Source of the DNA: Bacteroidota bacterium
GTDB taxonomy: Bacteria > Bacteroidota > Bacteroidia > Bacteroidales > UBA10428
Direction of reading: 5' to 3'
Assembly: GCA_003252385.1 (NCBI GenBank)
Contig: QKEH01000118.1
Coordinates: 1 to 34,226, forward strand
DNA length: 34,226 nucleotides
Shown: in pieces, positions 30,787 through 34,226 of the stretch
Numbering within the stretch: position 1 is the stretch's first letter
Layout of the letters: each line of letters begins with the position of its first letter
Program-made: the position numbers and the translations under genes
Notes under the pieces: model-generated
Database searches by the model: none
What the model saw: the letters and a program-made list of their open reading frames with translations, nothing else
Told to the model about the DNA's origin: nothing

Positions 30787-32118
30787 TTACAATAGATTAC
30801 TGGCCAGTTCAGCCAGATAGCTTCTTTCGCCCCGTATCAGGTTAATGTGCGCAAACACATCCTGGCCGATCATTTTGTCGGTTAAATAGGATAACCCGTT
30901 CGACTTCATATCCAGATAGGGCGTATCTATTTGTTCAATATCGCCGGTGAATACCATCTTCGTTCCCTCTCCTGCACGAGTTATTATGGTCTTTATTTCG
31001 TGAGGAGTAAGATTTTGGGCTTCATCAACTATAAAGAACACGCGCGACAAACTGCGCCCGCGAATATACGCCAAAGGGGTAATAATTAATTTATCGTCTT
31101 TGAGCATTTCTTCAATTTTCTGATAATCCTTACTGGTAACACTGAATTTATTTTTTATAACATCCAGATTATCAAACAAGGGCTGCATATAGGGGCCAAT
31201 TTTATCTTTGGCATCGCCCGGAAGAAATCCTATATCGCGGTTCGACAGCGGAACAATGGGTCGGGCCAGAAAAATCTGGGTGAATTTCTGACGCTGCATA
31301 ATGGCCGCTGCCAGTGCCAACAGGGTTTTACCCGTACCTGCTTTACCGGTAAGCGTAACCAACTGTATGGAGTCGTTCAGCAAAGCATCCAGCCCGAAGG
31401 TCTGCTCGGCATTACGGGGTTCAATGCCATAGACTTTTTGTTTTAATACCCGTTCAAAAACTTTGGTTGGATGGTGGTACCGCACCAGGGCACTGGAACG
31501 GGTACCCTTAAGTACGAAATACTGATTGGATACCGGTTCCGATGGCAATTTGACCAGTGACGCCGGCACTCCTTCCGACTCTTCATACACTTTTGCAACC
31601 ACGTCGTCATGAACCCCTTCAATGGTATTGATGCCTTTATAGAGCTCATCGATATTCTGAACTTTATCGCTCTCGTAATCAGCTGCCAGCACCCCTATCG
31701 ACTTCGCTTTCATGCGCAGGTTGATGTCCTTCGTAACCAGGGTAACTTGCTTGCTTTTATGATTAAGCATTACATACTCGGCAATAGCCAGAATCCTATG
31801 ATCGGGGGTATTCTCGGGGAACGACTCCCGGATTTGGGGCGAAAATACCTTGCCGGTTTCGATGCTAAGATGCCCCAGGCTTTTACCCAGCGAAACGCCT
31901 GCATCGAATAAGCCATCGCCCGAGAGTTTGTCCAGCTCGCGCGTAAATTCGCGTGCGTGAAAGTTAATTAAGTCGTTGCCTTTCTTGAACTTGTCCAATT
32001 CTTCCAGTACGGTAATTGGAATCACTATATCATTATCCTGAAAATTATAAATGCATTTGTAGTCATGCAATAGAACGTTGGTGTCCAGAACAAAGATTTT
32101 GTTTTTCTTTTTTGCCAT
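30787..32118 (-). CDS. PIN-domain PhoH-like ATPase (YlaK type)
   Basis: A 443-residue protein with an N-terminal PIN nuclease domain (KIFVLDTNVLLHDYKCIYNF, ITVLEELDKFKKGND) and a PhoH P-loop ATPase domain: LTGKAGTGKTLLALAAA near residue 257-264, VFFIVDEAQNLTPHEIK (Walker B) and KMVFTGDIEQID. PIN-PhoH proteins act as RNA-unwinding nucleases in some bacteria. It heads the PhoH-sixA-ppk1 transcript. Its start is preceded by AGGAGG at 32132-32127, 8 bases upstream, a strong Shine-Dalgarno sequence, which is rare in this phylum (see findings). It is divergent from the nitroreductase gene. Confidence 0.93.
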   Translation of the reverse strand: MAKKKNKIFVLDTNVLLHDYKCIYNFQDNDIVIPITVLEELDKFKKGNDLINFHAREFTRELDKLSGDGLFDAGVSLGKSLGHLSIETGKVFSPQIRESFPENTPDHRILAIAEYVMLNHKSKQVTLVTKDINLRMKAKSIGVLAADYESDKVQNIDELYKGINTIEGVHDDVVAKVYEESEGVPASLVKLPSEPVSNQYFVLKGTRSSALVRYHHPTKVFERVLKQKVYGIEPRNAEQTFGLDALLNDSIQLVTLTGKAGTGKTLLALAAAIMQRQKFTQIFLARPIVPLSNRDIGFLPGDAKDKIGPYMQPLFDNLDVIKNKFSVTSKDYQKIEEMLKDDKLIITPLAYIRGRSLSRVFFIVDEAQNLTPHEIKTIITRAGEGTKMVFTGDIEQIDTPYLDMKSNGLSYLTDKMIGQDVFAHINLIRGERSYLAELASNLL

Positions 32119-32126
32119 AATCCGCT

Positions 32127-32132
32127 CCTCCT
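32127..32132 (-). promoter_or_regulatory. Strong Shine-Dalgarno sequence before PIN-PhoH
   Basis: Minus-strand AGGAGG with an 8-base spacer to the ATG at 32118. Other start codons whose upstream bases I examined in this window do not show a comparable motif. Confidence 0.6.
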
Positions 32133-32168
32133 ATTGGTGTATGCTTCTAAATTTACTAATTATTCTTA

Positions 32169-32176
32169 TAAATTTG
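32169..32176 (+). promoter_or_regulatory. -7 box of the nitroreductase gene
   Basis: TAAATTTG matches TAnnTTTG, 28 bases before the ATG at 32205. No matching TTG at -33, so a partial promoter. Confidence 0.4.
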
Positions 32177-32204
32177 CGCAATAGTCATCAACAGCGGCAA
32201 GCCC

Positions 32205-32714
32205 ATGAACGTTCAGGAAGCACTTTTCACACGACGGAGTATCCGAAAATATGAGCCCCGGCCCATCGACCCCCAAATGGTGGAAACTATCGTCAAAGCT
32301 GGCATGTATGCCCCCTCGGCCGTAAATAAACAACCCTGGCATTTTATTGTGTTCAGCAGGGAAGAAATAAAGGAGCAAATTATAGCGGTGCACCCCAGTT
32401 CGAAGATGCTCGCCCAATCGCCGGTGAGTATCCTGGTCTGTTACGATGAGCAACTGCAGCACGATGAAGGATATGGTGCAGTCGATTGTTCTGCAGCCAC
32501 ACAAAATATGCTGCTTTGTGCACACGACCTGGGTCTGGGAGCCTGTTGGGTCGGAATTTACCCCCGTATGGCGCGAGTGGAGGCCTTAAAGGAGATTTTC
32601 CGACTGCCGGAGCACGTAGTGCCTTTTTCTTTAATTGCCCTGGGGTACCCCGCCGAAGAAAAGCCGGTTCCGGATCGGTTCAGACCCGAACGCATCCATT
32701 TTGAAAAATGGTAA
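32205..32714 (+). CDS. Nitroreductase-family flavoprotein
   Basis: A 169-residue FMN-binding nitroreductase-like oxidoreductase. The N-terminal RRSIRKYEPRPI motif binds the FMN phosphate, with YAPSAVNKQPWHFIVFS as the second cofactor loop, and AATQNMLLCAHDLGLGACWVGIYP and LIALGYPAEEKPVPDRF at the C-terminus complete the signature. The natural substrate is not known; these enzymes reduce quinones, nitro compounds or related molecules with NAD(P)H. It is 13 bases upstream of folC and may be co-transcribed with it, but no functional link is evident. Confidence 0.92.
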   Translation: MNVQEALFTRRSIRKYEPRPIDPQMVETIVKAGMYAPSAVNKQPWHFIVFSREEIKEQIIAVHPSSKMLAQSPVSILVCYDEQLQHDEGYGAVDCSAATQNMLLCAHDLGLGACWVGIYPRMARVEALKEIFRLPEHVVPFSLIALGYPAEEKPVPDRFRPERIHFEKW

Positions 32715-32727
32715 ATTCCCTTTGGCT

Positions 32728-34035
32728 ATGAATTATCAGGAAACCATTGAATACTTGTTTTCCGCATTGCCCATGTACCAGAATATTGGACAAGCAGCCT
32801 ATAAAGCCAAGCTGGACAACGCGCATAAACTGGATGCCTGTTTTAAGTATCCCCACCAGAGTTTTAAAAGCATACATGTAGGAGGAACCAACGGTAAGGG
32901 CTCCACAAGCCATATGCTGGCTGCGGTATTGCAGTCGGCTGGCTATAAAGTTGGCTTGTACACTTCGCCCCATCTGATCGATTTCCGGGAACGTATCCGC
33001 GTTAACGGATGCCCCGTAACCGAACAATTTGTTATCGAATTCACCGAAAAGCACCAAAGTACTTTCGAACAGATCCAACCCTCATTCTTTGAAATGACCG
33101 TTTTCATGGCATTTGAATATTTTGCCCGGGAGAAGGTAGATTATGCTATCGTGGAAGTGGGACTGGGTGGCCGTTTGGATGCCACCAATGTAATCACCCC
33201 GTTAGTATCCGTTATTACCAATATTGGTCTGGATCACACCCAATTTCTGGGGGACACGCTAACATCTATTGCCCATGAAAAAGCCGGCATTATTAAGCCC
33301 GGGGTTCCGGTTGTAGTAGGCGAGACACTCTCGGAAACTGCCCATGTGTTTAGTCAGAAAGCGCAGGCGGAAGGCTGTCCCCTATGGTTTGCCGATGCGT
33401 ATTTTAAAACCGATTATGCGCTTCAGGATGCCCAACTGAATGCGAGCTGGCACTTTACCACATGCAGTTACTGGCCCTTCACCACCCTTACCACCGATTT
33501 AAAAGGTGCCTATCAGAAAAAAAACCTGGCAACGGTACTCATGACTTTGCGCATTCTCCGGCAATTGCAGTGCTGCACCATTCGGGAAGAGCATATCCGG
33601 GATGGGCTCAAACAGGTTGCGGCACTCACCGGATTGCAGGGTCGATGGCAGATTTTGGGAACAAATCCATTACAAATTGGCGATGTTGCCCACAACGCCG
33701 ATGGCTTCCGCGAAGTTTTCAAACAACTGGAGTCTACTCCTTACAAGAAACTACGTATGGTTCTTGGCTTTGTAAATGATAAGGATCTGGCGCCCATTCT
33801 GCAACTTCTGCCCCGCGAGGCCAGTTACTATTTATGCGAGCCCAAGGTCATCCGTGCTTTAAAAAAGGAGACCCTGGAAAAATATTTTCGCGCCGAAGCA
33901 CTGAATTTCACCACTTTTCAACATGCTCCGGAAGCCGCAATTGCAGCTGTAAATGAATCAGATAGCTCTGATCTGATTTTTATTGGCGGCAGTACCTTTG
34001 TAGTAGCCGATTATTTGGCTTCGAAAAAAGTATAA
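32728..34035 (+). CDS. folC: Folylpolyglutamate synthase / dihydrofolate synthase
   Basis: Mur-ligase-fold enzyme of 435 residues that adds glutamate to folate (and forms dihydrofolate from dihydropteroate in the bifunctional form). The ATP loop is VGGTNGKGST (51-60), followed by LYTSPHLIDFRERIRVNG, VEVGLGGRLDATNVI, ITNIGLDHTQFLGDTLTSIAHEKAGIIKPGVPVVVGE and GRWQILGTNP, GDVAHNADGF. The frame is open from 32635, but that part overlaps the nitroreductase gene and the ATG at 32728, MNYQETIEYLFSALPMY, is the natural family start. The upstream gene ends 13 bases earlier. A tRNA gene with its own promoter follows. Confidence 0.93.
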   Translation: MNYQETIEYLFSALPMYQNIGQAAYKAKLDNAHKLDACFKYPHQSFKSIHVGGTNGKGSTSHMLAAVLQSAGYKVGLYTSPHLIDFRERIRVNGCPVTEQFVIEFTEKHQSTFEQIQPSFFEMTVFMAFEYFAREKVDYAIVEVGLGGRLDATNVITPLVSVITNIGLDHTQFLGDTLTSIAHEKAGIIKPGVPVVVGETLSETAHVFSQKAQAEGCPLWFADAYFKTDYALQDAQLNASWHFTTCSYWPFTTLTTDLKGAYQKKNLATVLMTLRILRQLQCCTIREEHIRDGLKQVAALTGLQGRWQILGTNPLQIGDVAHNADGFREVFKQLESTPYKKLRMVLGFVNDKDLAPILQLLPREASYYLCEPKVIRALKKETLEKYFRAEALNFTTFQHAPEAAIAAVNESDSSDLIFIGGSTFVVADYLASKKV

Positions 34036-34041
34036 AAATCT

Positions 34042-34072
34042 TTTGGCATTATGTAAAAGACCACTATATTTG
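34042..34072 (+). promoter_or_regulatory. Promoter of tRNA-Val
   Basis: TTTG at 34042-34045, 19 bases, then TATATTTG at 34065-34072: a complete Bacteroidota -33/-7 pair. It begins six bases after the folC stop codon and lies 41 bases before the tRNA, leaving a short 5' leader to be processed. Confidence 0.75.
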
Positions 34073-34113
34073 CACCGCTTTACAGCAAGAGTGCTGGTCA
34101 ACAAAAGCAACAA

Positions 34114-34188
34114 GGGCGCTTAGCTCAGCTGGTTCAGAGCACTTGGTTTACACCCAAGGGGTCACTGGTTCGAATCCAGTAGTGCCCA
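34114..34188 (+). tRNA. tRNA-Val (anticodon UAC)
   Basis: A 75-base cloverleaf: acceptor arms GGGCGCT and AGTGCCC (one G-U pair), D arm with GCTC and GAGC pairing around a loop with GG, anticodon arm CTTGG-TTTACAC-CCAAG with anticodon TAC at 34149-34151, and T arm ACTGG-TTCGAAT-CCAGT. The discriminator base is A (34188). The next bases are CAA, so the 3' CCA is not encoded and must be added by the Cca enzyme (395-1807). Confidence 0.96.
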
Positions 34189-34189
34189 C

Positions 34190-34226
34190 AAAAAAGCGAG
34201 TTTCGGCAACGAAGCTCGCTTTTTTT
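34190..34226 (+). terminator. Terminator of the tRNA-Val transcript
   Basis: GCGAG-TTTCG (34196-34205), loop GCAA (GNRA type), CGAAG-CTCGC (34210-34219), then a T run to the window edge. Flanking A and T runs extend the stem to about 16 bp. It is the strongest terminator in the window. Confidence 0.9.

Noticed and set aside
32635-32727. Upstream extension of folC to ATG 32635
   Set aside because: It runs inside the nitroreductase coding region in another frame; the family start MNYQETIEYL is at 32728.
1-34226. CRISPR array or toxin-antitoxin pair
   Set aside because: I noticed no regularly spaced repeats and no paired small genes of known toxin or antitoxin type.

Overview
The window is chromosomal DNA of a Bacteroidota bacterium, most likely a gliding or T9SS-bearing member of the Bacteroidales/Marinilabiliales (the phylum is well supported, the order is my inference). 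The evidence is a type IX secretion system (T9SS) locus (porU, porV, a PorP/SprF-like gene and gldJ), repeated phylum-type -7 promoter elements (TAnnTTTG) a short distance before start codons, near absence of Shine-Dalgarno sequences, and a typical core gene complement. Composition is close to half G+C except around 22.0-22.6 kb, which is visibly AT-richer.

Layout. The left edge holds the first 31 codons of a probable transposase on the minus strand, a 9-G tract, then the tRNA nucleotidyltransferase cca. A small outer-membrane barrel (minus) shares a bidirectional terminator with cca. An RluA/RluD-type pseudouridine synthase follows. Positions 3627-5262 are a compact minus-strand operon: a DUF134 regulator, a NifX/NifB-like protein without cysteines, a DUF1847 protein and a second NifX/NifB-like protein with a CxC motif. 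Its promoter carries a 14-bp perfect palindrome exactly between the -33 and -7 elements. Next come a LysM-containing glucosaminidase, a merR - nif3-like - zinc-ribbon operon, a CapA-like protein (minus), a small lipoprotein, a two-domain universal stress protein, and a CoA-binding protein (minus).

The centre (12.3-20.6 kb) is the T9SS locus: porU, porV and ispF run leftward, while a PorP/SprF-family gene and gldJ run rightward from the same 100-bp divergent region. murF follows a strong terminator behind gldJ. PorU is the sortase that processes T9SS cargo, PorV is its outer-membrane shuttle, and GldJ is a lipoprotein of the secretion/gliding machinery.

From 21.9 to 22.6 kb there is an AT-rich GyrI-like gene flanked by an imperfect inverted repeat, next to a short orphan reading frame that may be a gene remnant. 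A membrane glycosyltransferase (minus) is split by a one-base frameshift. An unrecognised outer-membrane protein converges with a three-gene envelope operon (suhB-like, lpxL-like, GT2) whose genes abut with 0-1 bp gaps. Then come ppk1, sixA-like and PIN-PhoH genes in one minus-strand operon, a nitroreductase, folC and, at the right edge, a tRNA-Val(UAC) with a near-ideal promoter and terminator. The tRNA lacks an encoded CCA, consistent with a need for the cca product at the other end of the window.
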